Shown: piece by piece, positions 9,051 through 18,020 of the stretch
How the letters are laid out: each line of letters begins with the position of its first letter
How positions within the stretch are numbered: position 1 is the stretch's first letter
NCBI RefSeq assembly: GCF_002245895.1
Contig: NZ_NPJZ01000001.1
Location: 4,314,501 to 4,378,500, forward strand
Length of the DNA: 64,000 nt
Source of the DNA: Rhodococcus sp. OK302
Lineage (GTDB): Bacteria > Actinomycetota > Actinomycetes > Mycobacteriales > Mycobacteriaceae
Direction: 5' to 3'
Translations under genes and position numbers: made by a program
Notes under the pieces: generated by a model
What the model was told of the DNA's origin: nothing
Databases searched by the model: none
What the model saw: the letters and a program-made list of their open reading frames with translations, nothing else

Positions 9051-9403
9051 AGTGGCTCCAGACTACGGCTGACCGAGGGGCACCTCGGCGTGAGCCGACG
9101 CGGAGCTGACGGCGGCGTCCTCGGCGCACCCGCCACAAAACTGGTAGTTGACTAACATATGTGAGTCAGCTTACTCTTTGGCGGCGGCCCGAAGACCCAG
9201 CACCGGAGATGACAGCGCTGGGGCCAACCCGAGGCGTGGTGCTCCATATCGGACGGCTGACCGGCAGGGCAGGACTCGCCCGGCGCCAACCACTGATGGC
9301 GAGAAGGCGCCGAGCCCTCGCTAGGGGCGCGCTTGTAGGTGCCACTGGACGTGGATACCGGAGCTCGCTATTGAAGTGATCAATTTCCAAGAAGGAGATA
9401 ACA
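9051..9403. other. promoter region and long leader of the dioxygenase gene
   Basis: The gap contains the palindromic operator and promoter at 9148-9176. It is followed by about 225 nt of leader before the dioxygenase start. A 72-codon frame begins with GTG at 9161, inside the operator, and has no recognisable content; I do not call it a gene. Confidence 0.45.
9149..9168. promoter_or_regulatory. TetR operator overlapping a plus-strand promoter
   Basis: The arms TGACTAACA and TGTGAGTCA flank a central TA and match at 8 of 9 positions. TTGACT at 9148-9153 and TTACTC at 9171-9176, 17 bp apart, form a plausible -35/-10 pair reading toward the dioxygenase. The palindrome covers the -35 box and spacer, so binding would block RNA polymerase. 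Confidence 0.65.
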
Positions 9404-10327
9404 ATGAATTCGTCTCAACTGGCCAGTGATCCGCAGGTCCTCGATCCTCATCAAGGCAGAAATCTGCGCGTGACGCCGTTGAACGCCAACATTGGGGCGA
9501 TTATCGAAGGGGTGAGTCTCAGCGACCTGAGCGATGATGAGTTTGCCGATCTTCATCAGGCCTTGCTCAAACACCATGTGGTCTTTCTCCGCAATCAGCA
9601 CCTCTCCGAGGATGACCACGTCGCCTTGGCGAAACGGTGGGGCACTCCCATGGCAAACCCGGTGGCGCAGCTCATGGGCGACGATACGGTGCTGCATTCT
9701 GTCGAGAACACCGCGACGAAGCGGCCAGCCGCAGATGGATTCCACACGGACCTAACCTACTGGCCGGAGCCGCCCAACCTGGCGATCCTCTGTGGCCTGG
9801 ACATCCCGCCCGTCGGCGGTGACACCCTCTGGGCCAGCCTGTACGCCGTCTACGACAACCTCTCTGACGAGATGAAGCGGATCTGCCAGAGCCTGCGCGC
9901 TCTGCATAAGCCCTCCGAGCACTTCATTGAGGCGAGCGTGGAGGTGTACGGCCGGGAAGCAGAGCAGATTATCCGGGAGAAACTCAAGGGCTCCGTAATG
10001 CCGTTGGTCCGCACCCATGAGGAGACTGGGGGTCAGGCGCTGTTCCTGAGCTCTTTCATTGATCAGATCGTCGGCATGCGCAAGCCTGAGAGCGACGTGC
10101 TGCTCGGATATCTGAGCAATCTCGTGGAAAACCCCAACTACCAAGTCCGCTGGCGTTGGCAAGCCGGTGACGTCGCGATTTGGGATGAGCGCTGCACAAA
10201 TCATCGTGCACTGTCGGATCACTACCCGCAGTATCGGCTGATGCGCCGTTGCACGGTCGAGGGCGGGCGTCCCTCCTACCGTCCGGACGGAGCGTCGGAG
10301 CCCTTGTTTGAAGGAACCTTCGCCTGA
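9404..10327 (+). CDS. TauD/TfdA-family 2-oxoglutarate-dependent dioxygenase
   Basis: This 307-residue non-heme iron dioxygenase uses 2-oxoglutarate and O2 to hydroxylate a small substrate (taurine, alkyl sulfonates or sulfates, or phenoxyacetates in known relatives). The iron triad is visible: H114-x-D116 in FHTDLTYWPEPP, and H267 in CTNHRALSDHY. The 2-oxoglutarate-binding arginine is in RLMRRCTVEG (about 281-282). The length is normal for the family. AAGAAGGAGATA before the ATG is a very strong ribosome-binding site. It stands alone, without the usual sulfonate ABC transporter, and is probably induced through the divergent TetR protein. Confidence 0.92.
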   Translation: MNSSQLASDPQVLDPHQGRNLRVTPLNANIGAIIEGVSLSDLSDDEFADLHQALLKHHVVFLRNQHLSEDDHVALAKRWGTPMANPVAQLMGDDTVLHSVENTATKRPAADGFHTDLTYWPEPPNLAILCGLDIPPVGGDTLWASLYAVYDNLSDEMKRICQSLRALHKPSEHFIEASVEVYGREAEQIIREKLKGSVMPLVRTHEETGGQALFLSSFIDQIVGMRKPESDVLLGYLSNLVENPNYQVRWRWQAGDVAIWDERCTNHRALSDHYPQYRLMRRCTVEGGRPSYRPDGASEPLFEGTFA

Positions 10328-10691
10328 CAACGGTTCACTCTTTAGGCGAACTGCGCACAATTTCTCAATTGCTGGTGCGAGGTCGGGTCGTGCCGATACG
10401 CACGGCCCGACCTCGCACCAAAGAAATCGTCCGAACTTGTAAACCACAGGTCACAGGCAGGCCCGAAAAGCTCGACGTAACACTGTTGATTGAAGGTTGT
10501 GAAGCAAACCGCCCAAGGTCACATGCGCCTACGTGCTGGCCTCGCTCGGAAAACTCTCATCCTGGCTAGCTGTCGATCCGCCGCGAATGAATCGAAACCT
10601 GACAGTGACTGCGCTGCAACAGATTTAAGTCAGGAATGACATTGGCGACAAAGTCTTTACCGTCTGTGTTGCCAGACACCAGCCGGAAAGA
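10328..10691. other. intergenic, terminator then untranslated leader
   Basis: Apart from the hairpin at 10374-10419 I see no gene or repeat in this 364-bp gap; its right part should hold the promoter of the gene at 10692. Confidence 0.4.
10374..10419. terminator. long hairpin terminator
   Basis: GGTGCGAGGTCGGG at 10374-10387 pairs with CCCGACCTCGCACC at 10406-10419, and an inner GTGC/GCAC pair extends the stem. It lies 46 bp after the dioxygenase stop and is the only clear structure between 10328 and 10691. No T tract follows. Confidence 0.65.
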
Positions 10692-11999
10692 ATGGAATTC
10701 CAGATGAAACGAATGGAAACATCGATTGACGTCGATTATGTGGGCGCCCTCGCTACCCCAGTTCAACGCGAAGGTGAAGAACTGACCCGAAGGATTCTGG
10801 AGACAGACGCCTACCGCAACGCAATTCGACATGTCGAGATGCTCTACGCGGCGGACCCGCAGGGCTCGACACCGGCCGGAAAAGCGACGATCAGCAGGGC
10901 TGCCCATTCCCTCGCTACCGCAGTGACCCAATACGCTATTTGCGCAGACCCCGGTGATCCGAGGCTCATGTGGGGCGTAACCGCTCCACACGAGTTTCAA
11001 GGACTGAGTTCCCCGAGGTCCGGTTTCGGAATCGAGAACCCAGACAATGTTTACCGGCACGCAGCCATATCGGGCGCCTCGACCTACGAGATTCGCGGGA
11101 AGGTCAACTATCCGGGACCGACAGAGCAGCACTTCGAGATGCGCGACGCTGTCCCCGGGACCACCGCCCTCACCACCGAAGGCGGCACACAGCTCGCAGG
11201 CCTGCACAGCGATGACATCGTGGCCACGGCAGACGGCTCCTTTGTCATCACACTGGACGCCCAGCCTGCCAACGGGCGGAGTAACCACATCCAGATCCCC
11301 GCAGAGCAGGATTCGTTCTTGATCGTCCGGGATCTCTTCAACGACTGGTCAACCGAGAATGTTGTCCGACTCGATCTGGTCAGGACTGCAGGTCCTGCGG
11401 CTCGCGAGCCGCAAAGCTTGGAACAGCTCACTACACGTTCGGTGGAGTTGCTGACGCAATTAGCGCCGTTCTGGCTCGACTACTTCAACCAGTACTTCTA
11501 TACCGAGGCAGCGAACCATGTTCGGTCAGCCCGCCGCCGTCCCGCAGGTCGCGGACTGTCAACGGGGGGATGGTTTGACGTGAACGATGGAGAAGCGTTG
11601 GTTGTCACCGTCGATCCTCTGGGTGCTAAGTCCCTCGGTATTCAAATCTCTGACCCGTGGGGCGTAGCGTACGAGTACATCCACCGAACGAGTAGCCTGA
11701 ATACTGTTCAAGCAGAAGCCAATTCGGATGGAACGTACTCGTTCGTCATCTGCCGTGAGGATCCGGGCGCCTACAATTGGCTCGACCCCGAAGGTCATAA
11801 TTCGGGGATGGTTGCAGTCCGTTGGCAGTCCCTGCCAGCGGAGGCTGCCATCAACTTGGCCGTCCGCAGCGTCGAGATTGTAAAACTTGAACAGCTTGTC
11901 AAGCGAATGCCTGCAGGTACTTCCTTCCTCACAATGCAGCAACGTGAACAACAGCAGTCTTCGAGAGCCAACGACTACGTACGTCGGTACACCGGATAG
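10692..11999 (+). CDS. DUF1214-like protein, paralog of the gene at 14349
   Basis: This encodes 435 residues without signal peptide or membrane segment. Its C-terminal third (DGTYSFVICREDPGAYNWLD followed by PEGHNSGMVAVRW) resembles DUF1214-type beta domains, in which a W-[LI]-x-x-x-G-H or G-x segment recurs. The N-terminal half aligns by eye with the protein at 14349: both have a DP....W or DP....Y start, an ENPDNVYRHAAI-like or QLYDACPVSSEY-like segment, a Y.I.G stretch, and THEGG- or ED-type turns. The biochemical role is unknown. The two paralogs flank an oligopeptide-type binding protein. Confidence 0.65.
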   Translation: MEFQMKRMETSIDVDYVGALATPVQREGEELTRRILETDAYRNAIRHVEMLYAADPQGSTPAGKATISRAAHSLATAVTQYAICADPGDPRLMWGVTAPHEFQGLSSPRSGFGIENPDNVYRHAAISGASTYEIRGKVNYPGPTEQHFEMRDAVPGTTALTTEGGTQLAGLHSDDIVATADGSFVITLDAQPANGRSNHIQIPAEQDSFLIVRDLFNDWSTENVVRLDLVRTAGPAAREPQSLEQLTTRSVELLTQLAPFWLDYFNQYFYTEAANHVRSARRRPAGRGLSTGGWFDVNDGEALVVTVDPLGAKSLGIQISDPWGVAYEYIHRTSSLNTVQAEANSDGTYSFVICREDPGAYNWLDPEGHNSGMVAVRWQSLPAEAAINLAVRSVEIVKLEQLVKRMPAGTSFLTMQQREQQQSSRANDYVRRYTG

Positions 12000-12471
12000 C
12001 GCAACTATCGGTTCCGGATCGAGCCGATTGGGTCGCACGTTGTGATCGACTTGTCGGATCGACCTTGCGGGCAAGACCCACCGCGGGACTCGATTCGTCT
12101 CTTCATAATCGAGCGCTGCCAATCTCAAAAGTAGTTCATACCAAAAGCACTTCGATCACCGCGGTACCGGCCGGGATGAATCGCCGCGACCAGTTGTCGT
12201 TCGATTCACACGCTGCACACAATCACGAATCACTCTCTCCGCCAATTTGTTCGGTCAGTCTCCCTGCGGGCATCAAGTCAGATGACTGCAGCAGGAACTT
12301 GGAACAGTCCCACGGATGATTGTGAGTTCTAACGCGGATGCTGTCCTCAATCGGGTCCGATGTCCGCCACATTCCGATGAGCGAGACAACACGACATTCA
12401 TCATGATCCACATCACACAATGGGGAATCTTCGCGGAAGATTTCACCGATTATCCTATCTGGAGGCGTCAC
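12000..12471. other. intergenic upstream of the binding-protein gene
   Basis: No gene is supported in this 472-bp gap. An open frame from 12316 leads into the binding protein but has no coding character before 12472. No clear hairpin or operator was seen. Confidence 0.4.
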
Positions 12472-14082
12472 ATGACTCGTAGATCCCCTCGCCGCCGATT
12501 GACCGCGGTCACCCTGGCGGTCACCGCAAGCATGTTCCTGGCGTCGTGCGCCGACAACGGGTCGAGCGGCGGCGGTGAAACCGTCGAGTCGGGTTCCGCG
12601 CTCGAGATCGGTTTGGTCAACGAGCAGGCTGACCCTGGCACCCCCACCAAGGGTGGCACGTTGACGTTCAGTGGCTTCTCTTCGGTGACGACGCTCGACC
12701 CCGCCAAGAGCCAGGTCGCGGGAGCTGCCGGTGGCAGCGAACTCGGCGCGATCTACGACTCGCTGGTGCGCTACGACCCCATCGAGAAGACATTCGCGCC
12801 GCAGTTGGCGAAGTCGCTCGAGCCGAGCGTCGACAGCAAGACCTGGACATTGAAGCTTCGTGACGGCGTCAAGTTCAGCGACGGAACACCTTTCGACTCG
12901 AAAGCCGTCTCCGACAGCATCACTCGTTACGTCACCAACAAGGGACCGCAGTCCAGCCTCTGGGCTGCCAAGGTCGCCTCGATCGACACCCCGGACGCGA
13001 CGACGGTTGTCTTCAACCTCGTTGATCCGTGGACCGGCATTCGGTCGATGCTCGCTACCGGACCGGGCATGATCGTCGCCCCCACCGCACAGAAGGGTGA
13101 CCAGTTCACCCCGATCGGCGCCGGCGCCTTCACCCTCGAGAAGTTCGCCCCCAACGAGGAACTCGTCCTGGCAGCTCGCCCCGACTACTACGGCGGCGCA
13201 CCGAACGTCGACAAGCTCAAGCTGATCAGCATCGTGGGAGCTCAGCCCACCGCTGAAGCTCTCAAGTCGGGCGGCATCGACGCTGCGTACATGCGTACGC
13301 TCGCCCCGATCCTGGATCTGATCGAGAACGGTAACCCGGGCTTCATCGACATCCCGTCGCTCGGTTACATTGCGAACCTGAACATGGCTCCGGGTCGCCC
13401 CGGCGCGGATCTGCGCGTTCGGCAGGCGATGGCGCTGGCCATCGACCCGGAGACGCTGAACACCCGCGTCAACAACGGCAAAGGCCTTCCCGGACAGGTC
13501 ATCTTCCAGGACACCTCGCGCTGGCACAACGACGTCGCACCGATCGGTGTCGACACGGCCAAGGCGAAGGAACTGCTCAATCAGGCCAAGGCTGACGGCT
13601 TCGACGGCAAGGTCACGTTCCTCTCCATCCAGGAACCGTCCTCACAGGCAACAGCTCTCGCTGTACAAGCCATGCTCAACGCAATCGGATTCGACGTACA
13701 GATCGAATACGTCACCGGAGCAAGCGACGTCACCAAACGCGTGTTGGTCGATCATGACTACGACATGGCTACCGGCGCGCTCAGCCTCTCCGAAGCCGAC
13801 CCGTTCGAACGGCTGTACGCGAGCCTCAAGACTGGTGGCCGCAACAACGCCACCGGCTACTCGGATGCCCAGATGGACGTTCTGCTCGATCAGCTCGGTG
13901 TCGCCACCACCGACGAGGACAAAACGGCCGTCCTCGCCAAGATCCAGCAACGTGCCACCGAGACCGTGCCGTGGCAGATTTGGGGCAACGTTCCGACCTT
14001 CGACGTGTGGAACCAGAACGTTCACGGCCTCATGCAGAGCATCGACGGCATCATGCTCTTCGACGAAGCATGGAAGAGCTGA
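12472..14082 (+). CDS. family 5 (peptide/opine/nickel) ABC substrate-binding lipoprotein
   Basis: This 536-residue exported lipoprotein has an n-region TRRSPRRR, a hydrophobic core, and lipobox L23-A-S-C26, so Cys26 should be lipidated on the outer face of the membrane. The mature protein has the SBP_bac_5 pattern: KGGTLTFSGFSSVTTLDPAK at the start, LAKSLEPS then WTLKLRDGVKFSDGTPF, and later LRVRQAMALAIDPETL. Such proteins capture oligopeptides or related solutes for an Opp/Dpp-type importer. No permease or ATPase gene adjoins it; only an OppF C-terminal stump remains at 16167. The start at 12472 is supported by TCTGGAGG upstream. Confidence 0.9.
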   Translation: MTRRSPRRRLTAVTLAVTASMFLASCADNGSSGGGETVESGSALEIGLVNEQADPGTPTKGGTLTFSGFSSVTTLDPAKSQVAGAAGGSELGAIYDSLVRYDPIEKTFAPQLAKSLEPSVDSKTWTLKLRDGVKFSDGTPFDSKAVSDSITRYVTNKGPQSSLWAAKVASIDTPDATTVVFNLVDPWTGIRSMLATGPGMIVAPTAQKGDQFTPIGAGAFTLEKFAPNEELVLAARPDYYGGAPNVDKLKLISIVGAQPTAEALKSGGIDAAYMRTLAPILDLIENGNPGFIDIPSLGYIANLNMAPGRPGADLRVRQAMALAIDPETLNTRVNNGKGLPGQVIFQDTSRWHNDVAPIGVDTAKAKELLNQAKADGFDGKVTFLSIQEPSSQATALAVQAMLNAIGFDVQIEYVTGASDVTKRVLVDHDYDMATGALSLSEADPFERLYASLKTGGRNNATGYSDAQMDVLLDQLGVATTDEDKTAVLAKIQQRATETVPWQIWGNVPTFDVWNQNVHGLMQSIDGIMLFDEAWKS

Positions 14083-14259
14083 ACCTCCTGCCTCACGGAC
14101 TCCGCGAAGCCAACGGGCATTCCGATGTCGTGGCTGTGAATCGATGCCCGGAAAGTAGGGACACTCCCACCAGTTCAGAATATTCACCTGGCCCGTTGCA
14201 CCCATTTCGACAGTATTGAGATTTCGACGAAGACGGACACAGAAAAGGGACACACGACC

Positions 14260-14352
14260 TTGAGACGACTACCCGCAAGCACAACCCGGTCTGTCACCGT
14301 CCTTGCCGTTCGAGTGCTCGGCAGTTGCGCCTCGCCGGAGATTCCCTCATGA
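14260..14352 (+). CDS. 30-residue lipoprotein-signal mini-ORF, probably a gene remnant
   Basis: A TTG at 14260 with AAGGGA upstream opens a 30-codon frame that has the layout of a lipoprotein signal peptide: basic RRLPASTTR, hydrophobic VTVLAVRVL, lipobox L-G-S-C, then only seven more residues before TGA. The stop overlaps the ATG of the next gene as ATGA, so the two could be translationally coupled. I infer that it is the 5-prime remnant of a second binding-protein gene, or a start region fused by deletion to the DUF1214-like gene. It could also be non-translated. Confidence 0.45.
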   Translation: MRRLPASTTRSVTVLAVRVLGSCASPEIPS

Positions 14353-15476
14353 TTTCGCCGGAGCGCGTTCACCTGCCGGTCGAGGCATTCACCTTTCTTG
14401 CCGACACGATCAGGGATTTCCCCGAGAAATTCGCGCAACTGCCGATGCCGGAGCATGCCATCGATGCCGCCGAAGGAAGTCGACTGTTCCTACGATACCT
14501 ATCGATCGGGATCGATCAATTTATCGAGTATGCCGACCCCGCCTACCCCGACTTCTATCAGAAGACGCGTGCAGGTGTGCGAAAGTTTGCGGGCGACAGC
14601 CCTGCACAGTTATACGACGCGTGCCCCGTGTCGTCGGAGTACCAGTACATCGTCACCGGAAACATGCTCGAGACGAAGCTCATCGAGTTCACCGTCTACT
14701 CCGGCGATTTGAGCGGCGCGAACAAAACACCCCGCCGTCTCATCGATGCGATCACAGAAGAAGACATCGATACCGGACCGGACGGCAACTTCACCCTCAC
14801 AATTGCCGCCGGACATGTCGGAGGCAACGGGCTGAGGCTCGACGACGATGCCAGCTCCCTTTCCGTTAGGCGCTATCTCCGTGATCCACGCCTCGACAAG
14901 CCGCGGCCGTTGTCGATTCGCAGAGTCGGTGGTCCGGTGAACCCGCCGCCTGTCACCGCCGATACCCTGGCAGTAGGTCTCGAGCGCGCCGCACAGTTCG
15001 CCTGGTTCAACACTCGGATCTGGGCGGAGTGGGTTAGCAAAGACAAAGCAGAGAAGCTGAATCAGCTCACTCTCATGCACGACTCGGGCGACATCTTCAC
15101 CCCAGCCGGTCACAAGTACCTGAACGGCTATTGGTCGATTCCGGAGGGACACGCGCTACGCATCTCGTTCACGCCACCAGGTGGCGCGTACTGGAGCTTC
15201 GTCCCGATGAACTACTGGATGGAGTCCCTCGAGTGGCGCTTCGGAAACCGCGTATACGCGACCAGCTTCGACACCAAAGCGGACAAAACCGGACGCATCG
15301 AATTGGTTCTGGCGCACAGGGACCCGAAGATTCCGGGCGCAACCTGGTTGGAGACGTTGGGACACAGCGAGGGAGCAATGGCGTTCCGATTCGCGCGCTG
15401 CGACAACGAGTTACCGGACACGACGGTGGAACTCTTTCGCCTCGAAACAGATTCAGGAAAGGGGCGTAATCGCTGA
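14349..15476 (+). CDS. DUF1214-like protein, paralog of the gene at 10692
   Basis: This encodes 375 residues, cytoplasmic by appearance. The C-terminal domain reads PEGHALRISFTPPGGAYWSF, NYWMESLEWR, GRIELVLAHRDPKIPG and ATWLETLGHSEGAMAFRFAR, the strand pattern of DUF1214-type proteins. The N-terminal half is helical (FTFLADTIRDFPEKFAQLP). Together with the 10692 gene it brackets the substrate-binding protein. The ATG at 14349 has GGAG 8 nt upstream and overlaps the stop of the mini-ORF at 14260; an in-frame TTG at 14325 is a weaker alternative. No activity can be assigned. Confidence 0.7.
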   Translation: MISPERVHLPVEAFTFLADTIRDFPEKFAQLPMPEHAIDAAEGSRLFLRYLSIGIDQFIEYADPAYPDFYQKTRAGVRKFAGDSPAQLYDACPVSSEYQYIVTGNMLETKLIEFTVYSGDLSGANKTPRRLIDAITEEDIDTGPDGNFTLTIAAGHVGGNGLRLDDDASSLSVRRYLRDPRLDKPRPLSIRRVGGPVNPPPVTADTLAVGLERAAQFAWFNTRIWAEWVSKDKAEKLNQLTLMHDSGDIFTPAGHKYLNGYWSIPEGHALRISFTPPGGAYWSFVPMNYWMESLEWRFGNRVYATSFDTKADKTGRIELVLAHRDPKIPGATWLETLGHSEGAMAFRFARCDNELPDTTVELFRLETDSGKGRNR

Positions 15477-16166
15477 AGTTGGGGCGATACCGACGAATCA
15501 GCGTGGTCGGCTCGCTGGGCGGACCGTAGTTAACACGGGTACCCGGCGGCAGTCCCGGTTCAGCTCGGGAACTGATGTCGATGGAAAGTCTTGCGCCAAC
15601 ACGACTTTCCATCAGCACGGCAAACTCCTCGATGTGACGACACAGTAATCGAGGAGTTGTCATGACTCGGGCGTAGAAGTGGTGGAGTTCTGCATCCCAC
15701 CGTGGCCGGCGCGACGGCCCCTGAATGGTCCGACAAAGTCACCGGCCCGGCCACGGAACAATCACCTTCGGTCAGCCCGAGTACCCCGGTCATCGCGCCC
15801 GATACTGTGGACTCCCCGCACCGATGGCCGAATCGATGAAAGCCGTTGCTACAAACCATACATACTCAAAGTGTCCGGCAAACCCCCTGTCGATCACGCC
15901 GGGATACCCGGCAGTCGCCTGTATCCGAAAGCTATCGTCGGTAGCGGGAATGCGCCGGGCCGGCTCATAGCCTCCGGCGAACATCCCACCGCCATGGATC
16001 GTGCGGCAGATGCAAATCGTGGAATCGGCCCAGCGCCGATAGACAACACACCCAATGTCTGCAGAGACAGCGTGCCGAATCCTCTTTCAATGAGGACTGT
16101 CAGAACTCCCCCACGACCGTGACTACCTGCTCCACCGCTACACCATCGGAGTGGACGCAGATCTCC
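15477..16166. other. intergenic with two hairpins, no supported gene
   Basis: Beyond the paired hairpins at 15580-15658 I see only open frames without recognisable content up to the OppF stump at 16167. Confidence 0.4.
15580..15658. terminator. two consecutive hairpins after the DUF1214-like gene
   Basis: The first stem is GATGGAAAGTC/GACTTTCCATC (15580-15590 and 15603-15613), the second AACTCCTCGAT/ATCGAGGAGTT (15623-15633 and 15648-15658); each is 11 bp and perfect. They sit about 100-180 bp after the stop. Tandem stems of this kind can terminate transcription, but the distance also leaves room for a structured RNA. Confidence 0.45.
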
Positions 16167-16514
16167 TCAATCTTCATTAGCTTCAACAGCATTGACCGAA
16201 GCAGAACCTCCTTGAAACCCGCGTGTATCAATCACAGGTAATAATTCCAGTAGTGTCAGCTCCGACGAAGCAGGTAACGGGTGGTGACAGGCGACCTCAT
16301 GATCTGCCGACACGTCTTCCAAAACCGGCTCCCTCTCCGTACACAGTGCATCCACGCGAGGGCAGCGGGTGTTGAACCGACAACCGCTGGGTGGATTGAT
16401 CGGCGAGGGAAGTTCTCCCTTCAACCGGACGGTTGCCAGTGATGCACCTGGGTCTGAATGAGGAACGGAGTCCATGAGCGCTTTGGTGTACGGGTGCCGC
16501 GGATTGAGGGCGAC
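16167..16514 (-). pseudogene. C-terminal stump of an oligopeptide ABC transporter ATPase (OppF/DppF-like)
   Basis: The stump reads NPRHPYTKALMDSVPHSDP, then LKGELPSPINPPSGCRFNTR and CP, the standard C-terminal oligopeptide/dipeptide transporter ATPase domain that follows the nucleotide-binding domain. Walker A, Walker B and the signature motif are all missing. The gene is cut where it meets the truncated transposase on the same strand. It was probably part of the same lost transporter as the binding protein at 12472. Confidence 0.75.
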
Positions 16515-16795
16515 CAAAAATGGTTGCCCCACAAGTATTTGCGAATATGTTCCGGAAACTCTTGCCGTAGGTATCGGGCAGAGACGCCTTTGAGACTGTT
16601 GACCAACGTGGAGAGCTGAACGGTCGGCGGATAGTGAATCAGAAGGTGCACGTGATCGGATTCGCCGTCAAATTCGGTGAGCGTAGCGCCGAACTTGTCG
16701 CACACCTCTGCCATGATCGATTCGCACCGTGTCAGCATCGGGTCAGTGAAAGCTCCCCGACGATATTTGGTGACTAGACCACATGGGCGTGAGTG
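16515..16795 (-). pseudogene. tnpA: truncated, frameshifted IS200-type Y1 transposase
   Basis: The surviving part reads VTKYRRGAFTDPMLTRCESI, then FDGESDHVHLLIHYPPTVQL, STLVNSLKGVSARYLRQEF and LWGNHFWSPS. The H-x-H of DHVHLLI is the metal-binding HUH motif. The catalytic tyrosine helix that should follow (YFAAS...Y...Q) is missing because the frame runs into the OppF stump. Near 16774 the preceding segment HAHVV is in another frame from VTKYRR, consistent with loss of one base. Both lesions make it non-functional. Confidence 0.75.
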
Positions 16796-16817
16796 GTGGA
16801 GAGGGGGTGGGTGCGAG

Positions 16818-18020
16818 GTGAAACGGATTGTCGTGGTCAAGCTCGTACCCACGCCCGAGCAGTTCGCTGCACTGGAATCGACGCTGGTGTTGTGCAACGA
16901 CGTTGCCAACGAGGTAGCAGGGTTGGCGCAGTCGATGAAGCTGCGGTCACGTCGGGCTTTGCAGGTTGCGATGTACCCGATGGTGAAGGCGCGGGGATTG
17001 TCGGCGCAGCCGTCGTTGCATGTTCTGCGGAAAGTTGCCGACGCGTACGTCGCCCGAGCTGCGAACCTGACCAACGGGAACTACGGGCGTCCGGGGTCGA
17101 AACGGTATGTGTCAGTGGCTGATACTGCGATCGGATTCCGGTCGAATGCTGCGCAGCCGTTCGACGACTGGTGCCTGTCCTGGAAGATCGATTCCTCGAC
17201 CGTCTCCATCTGGACGAGCTCGGGCCGGATGCAGGGTGTGCGGTTCGTGTGCGCGCTGTGGCAACACAAACTCCTCGCAGACCGCCAGGGTGAGTCCGAT
17301 CTGGTGTACCGCGACGGCGCGTTCTACATGTATGCCACCGTCGATCAACCGGCGCCGACACCGGGTGTGCCGGTGAAAGATCCGATAGATGGTTGGTTGG
17401 GAGTGGATCTGGGGATCGTGAACCTGGCGGTCACCACCGACGACGATCCGAAGGCTCTCGATGTCCGGTGGTCCGGCGGTGCCGTCACCGCCCGCCGGAA
17501 AAAGAACCAGGTCATGCGGACAGCCTTACAGAAGGTGGGTACCAAGTCCGCGAAACGGAAGTTGAAGACACGGCGACGGAAGGAACAACGGTTCGCCACC
17601 GACATCAACCACCAACTGTCGAAAACAATTGTCGCTGCGGCACAACGCACCGACCGGGGTATCGCGATAGAAGATCTATCGGGGATCCGCGATCGGGTAC
17701 GGCTGGCCAAGAAACAACGAGCACAGGTGCATTCGTGGGCCTACGCCCAGTTGCGGGACTTCGTCACCTACAAGGCGGAGATGACGGGAGTCCCAGTGCA
17801 GGTAATCAACCCGCGCAACACCTCCCGCACCTGCTCTCAGTGTGGGTTCTGCGATGAGAAAAACCGCCGCAGTCAAGCTAGGTTCGAGTGCCGAGAATGT
17901 GGGTGGACCGCACATGCGGATCACAATGCTGCCCGCAATATTGCCGCGCTCGGGCATGAAAAGCATTGGGCCGCTCAATCAACCGTGCCTATAGCAGCCA
18001 CCGCTCTAGCATCCAGCTAG
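16818..18020 (+). CDS. tnpB: TnpB, RNA-guided RuvC nuclease of an IS200/IS605 element
   Basis: TnpB proteins are RNA-guided DNA nucleases related to Cas12 that help the element persist. This 400-residue copy has the full RuvC set: D197 in GVDLGIVNLAVT, E285 in GIAIEDLSGI and D368 in ADHNAARNIA. The zinc-ribbon cysteines are C339-x2-C342 and C358-x2-C361. The N-terminal OrfB helix-turn-helix domain (VKLVPTPEQFAALE, CNDVANEVAG) is complete. The GTG at 16818 begins the conserved KRIVVVKL start; longer upstream starts run antisense through tnpA. The nuclease looks intact although its partner TnpA is destroyed. Confidence 0.9.
   Translation: MKRIVVVKLVPTPEQFAALESTLVLCNDVANEVAGLAQSMKLRSRRALQVAMYPMVKARGLSAQPSLHVLRKVADAYVARAANLTNGNYGRPGSKRYVSVADTAIGFRSNAAQPFDDWCLSWKIDSSTVSIWTSSGRMQGVRFVCALWQHKLLADRQGESDLVYRDGAFYMYATVDQPAPTPGVPVKDPIDGWLGVDLGIVNLAVTTDDDPKALDVRWSGGAVTARRKKNQVMRTALQKVGTKSAKRKLKTRRRKEQRFATDINHQLSKTIVAAAQRTDRGIAIEDLSGIRDRVRLAKKQRAQVHSWAYAQLRDFVTYKAEMTGVPVQVINPRNTSRTCSQCGFCDEKNRRSQARFECRECGWTAHADHNAARNIAALGHEKHWAAQSTVPIAATALASS

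Noticed and set aside
12223..13527. Minus-strand open frame of 434 codons
   Set aside because: It is the antisense shadow of the substrate-binding lipoprotein gene, which has clear family motifs.
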